Source of the DNA: Diatrype stigma | Lineage: Eukaryota > Ascomycota > Sordariomycetes > Xylariales > Diatrypaceae | Direction of reading: 5' to 3' | Length of the DNA stretch: 64,000 nucleotides | Assembly (NCBI GenBank): GCA_022225965.2 | Contig: JAKJXP020000111.1 | Span: forward strand, 1 to 64,000 | Shown: positions 24,451 through 36,252 of the stretch, piece after piece | How the letters are laid out: each line of letters begins with the position of its first letter | Numbering within the stretch: position 1 is the first letter of the stretch | Translations under genes and position numbers: made by a program | The notes under the pieces: generated by a model | Database searches by the model: none | What the model saw: only the letters and a program-made list of their open reading frames with translations | What the model was told of the DNA's origin: nothing

Positions 24451-26029
24451 GCGGTGGCAGTTGATAGCTGTGGGCAACTAGTCCAAAGAAGATGCTTCCT
24501 ATAGCATCCCAAGCTGGATAACGAAGTAATAGGGGCACGCGAGACATACCTGGCTTATATATCCATATAAATCCGGCCTTGTCCAGACTAATACTCTTCC
24601 GCATCGTAATCCTGTGTTGTGCTTGATATTGTTTGACGAGGTGCCATCGGCAACGTAGTTTCCACGCACCGCCACAACTTCGCCCCTCAACTATATAGTG
24701 TATGATGTGACGTCTACAGAGTTCAACACGGTTGTCCATGGTTCCAAGTGACTTGCTTACATCCATGCTTGCACCACGTACCTAGGTAGTGCGCACCGTC
24801 ACGCCGTCGCAGTGTACGAGGCGACACCTATCTTTACCCACACGAAAATCCTTGCACTGCTTAAGAGTTAAGTTACCCAGCTTGGGTAAAGTGAGGGGTT
24901 CACATACGTATAAGTAATAGTACCTAATAAGTAGTACATAAAGTTCAAAAGGTGAGAGTGACAACCCCTCGTTTTTCGTTTTTCGTTTTTCGTTTTTCGT
25001 TTTTCGTTTTTCGTTTTTCGTTTTTCTTTTCTTTTGATCTTGTTTCGTACCAATTATCGAAACACTGAGTGTGCATATATTTACACTCGAGGGATTCCTT
25101 TCCTTATCCTTCCAACCCTCTCCTCGTCTTTCCAGCAGCCGGTCTGCTCCTTGCAGACCGCCGAGGAGGGGCCGCTGCATTGCCGCACCATGTTACATCA
25201 CCCACCAACTGACCTTTCATTGTCATGCTGCTTGTTATTTCCGTTGCCATTACCCCGGACGATGCGGTTTGGGGTCTAATCCATTTATGCCAAAGCTGCA
25301 ACCCAGTTGCGTACGTACGTATGTGCGTGCGGGAACCTGAATACCTACTTACTCTACCCAGCCCCGTACCCATATCCTTGAAATCTCAAGTAGACAGCCG
25401 GCTCAACATGGTGATGCCCACTATACCGGACTACAAGCCCCACAGTGGCGCACTTGTCTAATGCATTGATGAGTCGGAATGTACGTACGGGATTGAGCGC
25501 GTCCCGGGTATACCTCTTGCTTGTTTAGGACTACCTACCCAGTATATATGTTTCCTTGGCAAGAAGAGTTGGTACAATATCCAACCACCGTACCATCGAA
25601 AAGTATGCCGCGCGGTCCGGCGGTTAACTGCACCTGCATATATGTAGGTACTATAAGCGGTGGCGCAAATACCACGTCGGCCGGCAAAGGCTTAAATAAT
25701 CAAGGAGTTCCGAAAGAAGGGGAAGTGTGTTCAGAGTGAATCCGAGGCGAAGCAAACCAGCCCAAGGGGAAGCGGCGGCACGAGATCTATTACTGTGCAC
25801 ATCTATCAAGCGAGCTATGTCCTCCCTACCCATTGCCCTCGTAGCGGACATATACAGGCGAATGATAGCCAGCCAACCATCTATGCCAAGTACTAATGAT
25901 GGATGGCCAGTGGTCTCCATACCCCCAAGGTAGTATCCATCCATCCGTCCACCCATTTCCCCCTCCACCATACCCGCACATCGCATGGGTAAGGTAAATG
26001 GAAATTCCTCTTTTTCCTTTTTCGGTTTT
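24451..26029. other. Convergent spacer between the carboxypeptidase and MFS genes
   Basis: This tail-to-tail interval holds a perfect TACCTAGGTA palindrome (24779-24788) and an eightfold 7-bp repeat. No protein-like frame of significance is seen apart from short chance frames. Confidence 0.6.
24971..25026. repeat. 7-bp tandem repeat GTTTTTC, eight exact copies
   Basis: Eight perfect head-to-tail units make a 56-bp T-rich array, followed by degenerating T/C sequence. It lies about 520 bases beyond the carboxypeptidase stop. No coding role is visible. Confidence 0.9.
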
Positions 26030-27601
26030 CTAGGCGATGTACCGGAAGTCGGGGTGCCTGTAGCCGAGGTCGGCCTTCTGCTCATCGGTCAGGCCCTCGA
26101 GGCGGTAGTCGCGGCCGCCGCGGGCGCGCAGGCGGTTCTCCCAGAGGCAGTAGGCGATGCCGCCGCAGGCGAGGAGGAGGGTGACGAACTGGGCGGCGAG
26201 GTTGATGGTGTGGCCGATGGGGAAGTCGGGCCCGTCGCCGGGCAGGTAGGCCCAGACGGCGAGGATGCCGCCGGCGGTGCCGAGGGTGACGATCCAGCCG
26301 CCCGAGATGGCGCGCACGGCCGGGCCCGACGCGTTGTTCAGCGCCCACGACAGGAAGCCCGGACCGCCGGGGAAGGCGCCCAGCGCGCACAGGTACACGG
26401 CCGCGTACTTGAGCCCGTTGCCGGTGCCCCACCGCAGCATCGAGAAGCCGGTGATGCCCAGCAGCGTGAACAGCGCGAGCCAGACGCCGCGCATCCGCGT
26501 CTTGTCGCTGACGAAGGACACCGCGATGGCGATGGCCGACGCCGCCACGTACACGGGCACGGTGTAGTACTGGGCCGTCGTGGCCGTCCACCCCAGCTCG
26601 TTGAGGAGCGTCGGCATGAAGACCGACAGGCCCTGGACCGTGATGTTGATGCAGAAGAACCCGGCCGCGGCGATGTAGTTGTTGATGTTGAGGAACGCGC
26701 GCCGCACGTGGTGCGCCTGCACCTTCTCGTTCGGGCGCGCCTTGAGCTCCAGGTGCAGCCGCTCGGCCGCGATCCACCGCTCGCGCTCGGTCAGGACCTT
26801 GGACGTGTCGGGGCTCTGGGGCAGCAGGAGCGGGGCGCAGCAGCCGATGGCCATGGTGGCCAGCCCCTCGAAGAGGAAGATGTTGCGCCACGTGTGGATG
26901 TACCCGCCGGCGCCCCAGGGCGGGATCTGGGACAGCCCGCCGGCGAGCAGGCCCCCGAAGGCCCCCGCCATCGAGGCCGCCGAGACGTAGATGCCGACGC
27001 GGAAGTAGAGCTCCTCGCGCTTGTAGAAGCTGGACAGGAAGAAGGCGATGCCCGGCATGGCACCCCCCTCGAAGATGCCCAGCAGCGCCCGCAGCACGCA
27101 CAGCTGCGCGTACGTCTGCGCGAACGCCGTGCACATGGACACGAGCCCGAACCCGACCACCAGGCCCGGGATGTAGAAGCGCGGCCCCACGCGCTTGAGC
27201 ACGATGTTGGACGGCACCTCGACCGTCAGGTACACGATGTAGAAGATGCTCGTTGCGATGTTGAAGCGGTACCCCCAGAGGTCCAGGTCCGTCTGCATGC
27301 CCTGGATGCGGGCATTGCCAATATTGGATCTGTAGAATAAGGGGGGCATTGAGCATTGATGAGTCGAAGTCTCTTTCTCATAGGATATGAGAGAGAGAGG
27401 AGAGGGGGTATTCCCTTACCGATCAAGGAAGCAAAGCAGGTATAGAACGGTCACGGTTGGCACGATCTGCCAGTCGAGCTTCCTCCGAACCGTCTTCTCC
27501 TCCTCTTCCGTCCATTGCGGCACATGGAGCGAACCCTCGCTGACATCCTCCTGCTGCTGCTCCACCTTGGCCTTCTCCTCGGCGCTTTCTATCTTCGCCA
27601 T
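26030..27601 (-). CDS. MFS permease, Dal5/anion:cation symporter family
   Basis: Two exons (27601-27420, 27329-26030) join in phase to give about 493 residues, normal for this family. The N-terminal cytosolic part has an acidic EEEEKTVRRKLDWQIVP segment, and exon 1 ends at CFLDR, the conserved end of the first helix; exon 2 resumes with SNIGNARI. About 12 hydrophobic segments are seen. RNIFLFEG at the end of helix 6 and P-x-F-L-S-S-F-Y-K-R-E-E around the helix 4-5 loop are typical of fungal allantoate, nicotinate, pantothenate and vitamin permeases. The substrate is unknown. The antisense strand carries a long open frame that is a codon-bias shadow. Confidence 0.92.
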
Positions 27602-30600
27602 GATGTAGAGATCTGTCTGGCGGGCGCAAGCTGAGCAAAGATGACGATCGAGGAAGAGAACCAGATGGGGATTGTTCTTGCCGTGGGGCTGTCAGCAAAT
27701 TTAATAGGCCCTGCTTGCCAAGCGCCCGCTGCTACTAACAGGGTTCGCCGATATGCGTCGGTATCCTGTTGGTTATGGCGGTAGATGCATGGGCTTGAGT
27801 ATTTTGCCGGGCTGATGATGACTAAAGGCGAGTAAAGCAGGCTGTCAGGGCCAGAGTAGTAGTTAGTAATGAGATGCCTACCAACATTACCCCAAAAACC
27901 CCTGGAGACAAGAGCAAGCGGCTAGGATTCCGTCAGATATCTCTAGGGTATCCAGGGTGGTGTGTAGAGTCTTGCTCGGCAGATTCCACGGCTCTCTCTC
28001 ATTGCTTCGTTGGTGAACCCCCTGGCTATTCTATACTCGTACCCTAGACCTCACCTTATTCTCAACTTATGCAGGCAAAATGGACGAATTACCAAGATTA
28101 ATGAAGGGGCCTAGCACCCATCCAATTATAGTATAGCACCCTCCCCGCAGACACGGCAATGGCAGTCGAGAAAGGCCTTGGAGAAGGTGCCTTGGCAGCG
28201 CGGGGCCCCCTCCTCTCCATAGCACCTAGTCGTGTCCCATTGCCCAAAATATCGTCGTTTTGCTGACCTATCCGGGGATCCTTCCAGGCTAGTCACGGCT
28301 AGCCCAGCTAATCAGGTGATTACGCGAAGGCTTTCATCAATGGACAAAGAAATATCACCGAAGGAGATCGCGGGATGTACGACAGCCACAGCGGTCGGGG
28401 TCGTAGCGCAGATGTTGGTGGTAACCACACTAGCATGCTGGCTCGTTGAAATGCAGGGTGGAAGGTTGAGAAGCAAGCCTTGAGCTTTCCCGGCTGGTAC
28501 GTGGCGTAATGCTCTGCAACGCTGATCAATGTCCGGAAAGAGGAATGAAACAGATAGCTGTAACAATCATATAGTCCCCTGTCATGATATAGTTGATCAA
28601 TCAAATGGATAATGTAGAAGGCCGCTTCTAGATGCGCTGGCCACTATATAGTGTGGCGGACACACCTCGCAAAGGACGTTATATGTTTAACTATTGAGCA
28701 GGTGTAAGTATTTCTCTCTTCTTATCTCAACCGTAGTGAGAAGTCACAACACCATCTACGTTGTAAATGTGACGTTTAAACCGGAAGCGTATGCTTATTC
28801 GTGAGTGATGTGTTTGGACAAACTGTGACTTTTGCCCAGTCTCACGAGCCATTCGCTGTTTCTCTTTTGGAGATATTCTTCTTGTTTCTGTAGCTGAATA
28901 AAACCTGGTGTACCATGTTCACCTCGTAGCTGTCTCACTTGATTCGCACTTGGAAGACATATCGAAGATATGTTACTATAGTATGAGTCGGCGTGAAAAT
29001 GATTAAGGCTATCGAGATAACACCTCCCTGTACTTGTAGAAAGGACCTGCCTACTTAGGTAGGCATCTGAGTACAGTTACCTGTCCCATAGCTTGTAGGA
29101 CTTGGTAGCAGATGTTGCATTATCCACACGGAAGCCACATACTTGTGTGATATAACACGGGAGTTACGTGCAGCTATGCCACAAGGCGATAGCTATGAAG
29201 ACCAATCGCATAGATTTGGGCGAGAGGGGAGGAGTGGGGAGAGCCGATGCCGCCAGAAACCATGTTATTGTTGGCCGGCAGCTCTCAAATAGATTACCCC
29301 CTTTCGGCCCTTTGGCTTACGTGGAGCTGATAATGCCAACATAGTGGCATATAAGGCACGGATACGATAAGAGCTGGCGACACTGCTTTCGAGATCCACA
29401 GCAGATGGGATGACGGAGCTCAAGCCTCATGAAGATGAAAGGTGCTAGCAAGGGATGCGCCGCAAGCAAATATATCTGAGTCTCTCTTGCTGCTGCTGCC
29501 GCTGCTGCTGCTGCTCCTGCCGTGTCGCACCGGCATGTCGCCGACAAAGTGCAACGATGTTCGGCTGCTGATAGACTAAGGAGGCCCGCCGCTGCCTGCC
29601 CAAATCACATGTGCCTGGAGACTTGGCCCTTCGAAGCTCACGCGCAACCAGGCGGGTTTGTCTGAGCATGCAATCGCGATTGTTTCGCTAGTCTCGCATG
29701 TTTCTTTCGCGCGTCACCGCCAGCAACTTCCCGAGAGCAGGCTGCGCGTGACTCGGTTCCCGACGACGCATATTTGCTAGAGCAGCAGCAGCAACTCAAG
29801 CGGAGGCTGTCGCTTTTGGACCATGGCAGTTTACGCCGAGCTACTCTGCTTCGCATGCATACCTCTTACACAATACGCCTCACCGAGAAGACATGCCGAA
29901 GGAAGAAAGGAGAAAAGAGCATACCTGACTCAAGAGGCCTAGCTGACCCCAAAAGCTGAAAGCCTGCGCATCTGACTTCTCTCCAACCAACCAGCCAGCT
30001 AGCTTCTCATGGCATGGTATAGAAGCCATCGCGCAGGCCGTGGCGCGGGGTTGGGCTAAGGGGCCTTGAGCGAACTAGAGCCGCGATGATGATGTCCGGG
30101 CTGTCCGGTCTGCCCGTCTGCCTGTCCGTCTGCTGGTTTACCTGCGGTATGCGATCGATTTATTGACGCGACGGCCACATCCCCAACTGCCGGGGCACGT
30201 CCATGGTGTCTCCATGCGGATGCGGCGGTGGCGGCGGCGATGCACAAACAGCATTTGCGACGGCGCGATGGCACAACATGGCATCTCGCTGGGTTTCAGA
30301 AAGCCGCGATTTGACCAGGAGCAAGCCGGTCTGGATTGAGTTTCAAGCGGCGCGCAAGCGGCACTTTGCGGACGAATCAATTGACATGCGACGGCGGCTG
30401 GGATTCCTAGCAAACGTAAGGACGAAGGCCTCGGCGTAGTCGGTAGCTACGTATTTAGATACCGGCTGGACCGACTGATGGGCTCGGGTCTGTCTGGAGA
30501 GCATATTCCCACAGAAGCGATGCGATCGCAATCTGGCAATCCAAGAACAATGGAACAGCCCAAATCCCCAGGTCCCCCCGTCCCCTTTTCGTTTCGGTCC

Positions 30601-31692
30601 TAAACCGGCATGCGCCTGCGCCGGCGCAAAGAGGGAAACGGGCGAACACAACAACAGCAGCAGAAACACCCCAATGGTTAGCTACCATGTAATCAGCCAC
30701 CTCCCCTATGCTGACATCGGTACAATGCCTACTTCGTGCTTGACTTACGTGAGCTAGAGCTAGGTAAGGTAGCCCGCCCGCTATACTAGAGCCAGTCCTA
30801 TGACAAGCTGACACCGCAACACGCACGCACGCACATATACACACACGAAGGAACCCACAAGAGAACTCCGCTTTCGCGACTCGGGACGCACAATATGGTA
30901 CGATATTGCGCAAGTAAGATGTAGATAACCTGAGCATCAAAGGTGAGCAAAAGAAGAAGGGAAGAGAGGAGACGGGAAGGTAAGGAAAGGAAAGGGAAGA
31001 TCTCTCTCTCTCTCTCTCTTTCTGCTTGTTCATTCATCTCCTTCCTTCCTTCCTTCCCTCCCCCCTTTCATCGTGGTTTTAGCTAGTCAGTGGCAACCAA
31101 CCCGTCCCATCTAGCGATCGCGAGCGCGGCGCAGACAAACAAGGAGGCCAAAAGGCAAGGAATGGGCAAAGAACATCTCCTCCCTCCCCCCTCCCCACCT
31201 GCCACCGCCGCCCACCGCTGCTGCAAGCAGGCAGGCTGACAAGGGGAACCCGACTAGGGGGCACTTGGTGTGGGAACTTCCAACAGGGGTCCCGCCCCTC
31301 CGGACCAATCAGCAGAAGCGGGGAGAGAGACGTACCTAGGTACCTCTCTCTCTTCTTCACACACTCAAGCTCCAGTCTCTCTCGCCTCTCCGTCCTGCCT
31401 TCCCGCACTAAAACTAGTTTAGCTAGCGCCAAGCGCCGCCTTTATCCACTGGCTACAGTTACCTAACTACGCTGCTACGTACCTACCTAACTATTCCCAA
31501 CCAGCGTGTGGCGTGCGGGTGGGCGTGCCAGCCAGCGCATTCCCTCATCCACCCATCCCGCCATCGCAGACGCAGAGCAGAGAAAATCAACCTCCTCCTG
31601 CTCCTCTGCTTCTGCTTGCCTCCTCCTCCCGCCGCCGCCGCCGCCCCCGCAAGCTTGCCCTGATTCACTTCGAGTCTCTACGATGACTATCG

Positions 31693-31723
<31 letters not shown>

Positions 31724-34128
31724 GTATGTAGGATTGGTTGGTTGTTGATCAGGCAGTTGTTAGGCCGCCCCCCCGGTTTCTGCCCCTTGCTGATCCTATT
31801 GCGTGGAGAGCCTGCCTGCCCGTATTCACTTCGTGCTTTCTTCTCCTCTCTTTTTCGAAGCTCTTTCGTCAAAATCTCCGTTCCGATCAGGCTTAGCGCG
31901 CGCGGGCGGGCGGGCGATCGGGAGCGAGGGGAATTATCAAGGTAAGACGAAAAGGAGTGGGTGCTATCTGCTTCTTTAGCGCGCAAGCGCGCAAGTAGGT
32001 AGATTTTAACTTCATCATCACTTATGTAGGTAGGTAGGTACGTATGTAGGTATCGTACATCGTGTCAATCTGTAATAACTACCTACATACCCGGGCATAC
32101 CTATAGAACGTGAACATCCAAATTCGACGCTTTTAAGGTTTTCCCGATTTTTCTCTTTGGGCCGAAGATGCGCCTCGACTTCCCCTGGTAATTTCGCCCG
32201 TACGTTGGTCAGGTATGTACCCCAAACTGGCGGTAAAGGATCATGTGTAGTCCCGTGTTTACCGGGTTTTAGTCGCAAAGTTTAAAAGCATGAGGAAATT
32301 AATAAAGAAGGGGAAGGGGGGAGACCACCCGTATATGAAAGATTGCGCCACGCCATGGTTCATAGGTAACCATAAGTCGCCTACTTATTAGGTAGTTCTA
32401 CAGACGACAACAACACTACGGTCACTTGAAGTGGTGATGACGGAACCGCGACGGTGAATAAGGTTCGCGCGGCACGGTAGGTGCATAGGTAGGTACCTAC
32501 CGCCGCCACGGCGGCGCTTGTTCTGCTTTACTCGGGAAGCCGGGAACAGCTACATGACGGCAGCAGCAGCCTCTCCTTTCTTTTCTCGTTACCCACCTAC
32601 ATATGTAGGCACATCGCCGGCGATCATGTGGCGCACATTATCTAAGTATCTATCCGCATAGGTACACATATGGAGCCTTCAGCTCACGGAGTACGGACGG
32701 GAGGGAAACATCTGCGATAGTGTACATAGTAGCACCGATAGCAAGTTCTTGGTACTCAACTTCTTACCTACAGACGTGTATAGATGCCATAGATGTCGTA
32801 TGTACATATCAAACTAAGTTGGCTCGATACGGACGTCTGGAATTGCGATATCTGTATGTAACTAAGTAGGTATTTATGTAGGTATCTAGCTCACGGCATC
32901 CTTGTATTGAAATGCCGAGGCTTCGAGACCGACCGGTAGAAGGCACGGCGACCCACAGTGGGGTCGTTGACGGGTAGACCCACCTGCTGGGTAAATAATA
33001 AATAAAGAGGGTCATGACGTCGTGATCGCGACAAATGAGAGATGCGCCGCAGATTCAAGGTTGGGCAGTTGGCGGCCGACCCGAATAGGAGTACCCGTGG
33101 ACATCACGTGGAGCCAGCGCATTACCCTCTACACATTCCCGAGGTCATCGTCATTTCACACATTCATCGTCACCAAGATTTATAGTACTAGTAGCGTATA
33201 TTTTGTGACTAAGGAGTTTCCATGGTGCCTTGAACATTCCCGCTAGCCCTCCCACCAACAGAGAAGAAATAAATAGACAGAGAGGGAAAAGAAAAGAGCA
33301 CATAAACAATGCGACAAGCTTCCAAGCAAGTACAGTAATCCATCCCAAGGCGCAGAGAAAACCGGATGATAGGAGGCGCGACTGGAATTGCGCTTGACCG
33401 GACCAATCCATCTAGCCTCATCCCATCCTCTTTCTCCTTCCGTTCGCCATTCCATACCAACCCAATAGCAAGGAGTGCTTGCGCATTGCATCTCTGTTCA
33501 CCCTCGAAACCCCACCTTTTACCACAGACCGGATTCTATGGATTTACTTGCATCTCCTTTGTGTAACGCAGCTGGTTTCGGAGGTTGGTTTCGATTTCCA
33601 ATGTAGCTTTCTTGAGCGCGCCGAACTGCTTCTCGTGAAACAGGGGCCTTTATAAGGATAAAAGCCAGGCAAATAAGCGCGATCCAACGCCGTTCGTAGG
33701 GACTCCTTGAATGAGATCCGTCCCCCGCCGAGTAGTTTGATTTGAAAAGGAGTGTAACGGCCTGGTGGCCTGTCGTTAGGAGTATGCGCCTGTGCCTAAG
33801 CGCCTTCAAATTTCCCGTATGGATGCTATCTCGACCATGAGAGATACCCATACACCATTCAGTAGGGCCGCCAGTCCCATACACCATTGAACGTATGACA
33901 CTTTTGGCCCCCAACATGCCCACAGATGGCTGTGTGGGTGTTATTTTGCGAATTGTAGATTATACCTCCTACGAACACCAGCCCAAATTGCTAGAGTCTT
34001 TAGGTACATGAGTCGTATAGCATGGAGAGTCTGGAAGCATAAGCTAATCGCCAAACCGGATCTCAATTGCTACCATGGTCCTATGCAAGGGTGATGGTTG
34101 AACCCTGCCAGTTTGGACAGTATATTAT
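27602..34128. other. 6.5-kb gene-free region
   Basis: No supported gene was found on either strand. It includes CAG/CTG-rich GC sequence at about 29.4-30.4 kb, long pyrimidine tracts at about 31.0-31.1 and 31.3-31.65 kb, a palindromic TACA/TGTA microsatellite near 31.7 kb, and many TAGGTACCTA-like words. The pyrimidine tracts followed by ATG-containing DNA look like fungal promoters or leaders, so a non-coding RNA or a strongly spliced small gene cannot be excluded. Confidence 0.5.
31694..31730. repeat. (TACA)n microsatellite ending in a 22-bp perfect palindrome
   Basis: Several ACAT units run into a TATATA centre and then TGTATGTA. Positions 31709-31730 read the same on both strands, so the DNA or RNA could form a hairpin or cruciform. 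Confidence 0.8.
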
Positions 34129-36244
34129 CTACCGCTTCCTCTTCTTGTTCTTGTCGGTCGCGGGCATCGGGACAGGAATTGGCGCGGCAGGGAGCAGCGT
34201 TGGGGGTCCGAGAACGTCCGTCGTCTTGATGGGGACTCCCATATGCCGACCATAACGGCCCTTGCGTCCATTGCCTTCGTCCTCGCTGATGCATTGATCT
34301 GCGCTGAGACCAGCATCACGGCAACGGCCACAAGGCCGCTGGCGATCGCAACCCTTCTTGCTTTTGCGACATCGCTGGCAACGCGGTTTGGTGGAAAGAT
34401 CAGGTTGATCATCTTCGCCAGTTAGGCCGGACATGACAGAAACAGAGGCGATGGATGGCTTGCGCGAGTGATTCGGGAGAGAGGCGGGGGACATTGGGCC
34501 TGCGGGCAAGCCGTTCGACTTCTTGGCCTTCGACCCGCTGTTAGACTTGGGCGCCTTCGGAATTTTAGGTTTGCTGCTTGTCTTGGAGCCCGGGGCGCGT
34601 GGCTTCTGCACCTTGGGCTTGGTCTCGGTGGACTTTGGCCCTATACGAGATCCATCCTCATTTCCATCTTCGTAGTCAGCGTCATCGCCACTAGCATCGG
34701 CACTGGTGCGCGGAGGAATGAAGTGGCTCTCGGTGGTCTGATACATCTTGTGGTTGCCACTAGCAAGATCCAGCTTCTGACGACGGTGCTGGCTGAGCTC
34801 GTCTTCGCTGTTGCTGTCGCCATCACTAGTAGCACCCGTTGAAGAATCGACTTCAGCCTTGCCGCTGAAAGTATCATCTAACGTCGAGGCGGATGTTCTA
34901 CCATGGGATATATTAGACATTTCGCCAAGTCTCATAAGCTGGATAGCTACATCCTTGTCCTCTTCAGACATGCAGCTACCGACGGTAGGGTCGGGTGTAG
35001 GAAGGATTCCGTTGCCATTGGGGTACCCCATGCTGCTGCGCTGACGCCGGGAATCTGTCATCGGCGTCGCGAACATATTGACATGACCATAACCATTGTT
35101 ATAGCTTTGTGGCGACTGAAGAGGCCGAGGGTTTGCAAAAGCATGTGGACCCGGGTGGATGAAAGGGAGAGCGGGTCGCTGGTGCTCAATTCGTCTAGCA
35201 GGAGACATGGAAGAATTGGATGTGGTGGTGGGCATCTGAGGGGGCGCAAAGAGAGGGAGCTCCTTGACAGAATGTTAACCTTCGCGTGTAGTGGGCAACA
35301 GGAGAGGTAAGTAAACTTACGGAACTTTCGAACTTCGCGCGCTTACGGCGGCCCCCTTCGACTATATTCTCTACACTTATGTCGGTGTTGCCAATCTGTT
35401 CTTTGATCTTGCTAGAGCTGGAGCCGGGTGCGCCATCGCCACTGCTATAGCCATTGGCGCTCTCGCTGTGGCTCTCGTGATTGGGGCCTCGGGTTCTCGA
35501 AGAGCGCGAGTGACCTTTCTTTCCCATGGCGGGATTTGTGCCAACAGACTCACTACGTCGCCCGCGAGCACCGCCAGGAGAGGGGCTACGCTTTATGGAT
35601 GTCCTAGAGGCCGATCTAGCGATGTGCTGCTCTAGATGTTGAGCTGCTTGTGGTCCATATTCTGCTGCGTGATAAAGGGCGTCCATTGGCGTGGTTGGGA
35701 AGGGACTCGGGCCAAATTGTGCTGGAGGCGGGGGCGACTCTTCAATTACCCTCACATAAACAACCATGTTGTTGCTGAAGTTCTCATATCTTGCGATGAG
35801 CGTGTTACCTTGGTCATCCTCGAAGCTGACGCCCTTGCCTCCGCTAGTCGGGTGGGGGTATAGACCATAGAAGTTCTTCACTGTTGTCACGATGGACTCG
35901 GTACTGTCGTGGGGATATATCTGCACGCGCAACGGCAAGCGCGCACGATACTGGGGGGTTTCTGAGAAGAGGAGTTCGAATTGAACATGCTTTGGGGTTA
36001 CCCGCTGTTGGGGTGAAATGGTGCCGTTGGCGGAACCAGCGGTACTACCCGGGAACATCTCAATCGGCGAAGCAGAGGCCATTTCGCTTGTCTTCTGGGC
36101 AGATGCCGTATCGACGGTGAGTCTGCCAGCGGAATGTGTCTGGTGGTGGGGATGATGATGGAAAGCGCCAGACCTAGATTGGCTGGGAGGTGGTTGTGTG
36201 GGATTCGATGAAGGTTTTGCAGAAAGTAGACTCGACACTTCCAT
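34129..36244 (-). CDS. Zn2Cys6 protein with C-terminal zinc cluster and N-terminal PB1-like region
   Basis: Two exons (36244-35321, 35262-34129) join in phase 0 to give about 685 residues. The start is the ATG at 36244-36242. A compact conserved-looking region at about residues 86-167 resembles a ubiquitin/PB1-like fold: alternating strands, then GVSFEDDQGNTL and MVVYVRV. A Ser/Arg/Lys-rich middle follows, with basic stretches that could be nuclear localisation signals. The zinc cluster lies at about residues 603-632: six cysteines in the order CQRC, GC, PC, GRC and DQC, ending only about 50 residues before the C terminus. The stop is preceded by a KNKKRKR tail. Zn2Cys6 proteins bind DNA as transcription factors, but most carry the cluster near the N terminus and a large fungal-specific middle domain, which I do not see here. 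The target genes are unknown. I do not recognise a named orthologue. Confidence 0.85.
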
Positions 36245-36252
36245 CACCACAT
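36244..36252 (-). promoter_or_regulatory. Two-codon uORF overlapping the main start codon
   Basis: Immediately before the Zn2Cys6 start codon the minus strand reads ATG TGG TGA TG: a Met-Trp-stop mini-ORF whose TGA shares its A with the main ATG. If the transcript includes it, the arrangement would favour initiation at or reinitiation from the second ATG. The base pattern is direct; any effect on translation is inferred. Confidence 0.5.

Noticed and set aside
25985..27340. 451-codon open frame on the plus strand
   Set aside because: It is exactly antisense to the well-supported MFS permease exon. Its Arg/Gly/Glu/Val-rich composition is what GC-biased third positions give on the opposite strand.
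30455..31033. 192-codon minus-strand open frame
   Set aside because: Its start region is encoded by a CT/AG microsatellite (Arg-Glu repeats) and the rest matches no family; no splice structure improves it.
33519..33923. 134-codon minus-strand frame near the 3' end of the Zn2Cys6 gene
   Set aside because: No motif or domain is visible and composition is like the surrounding spacer.
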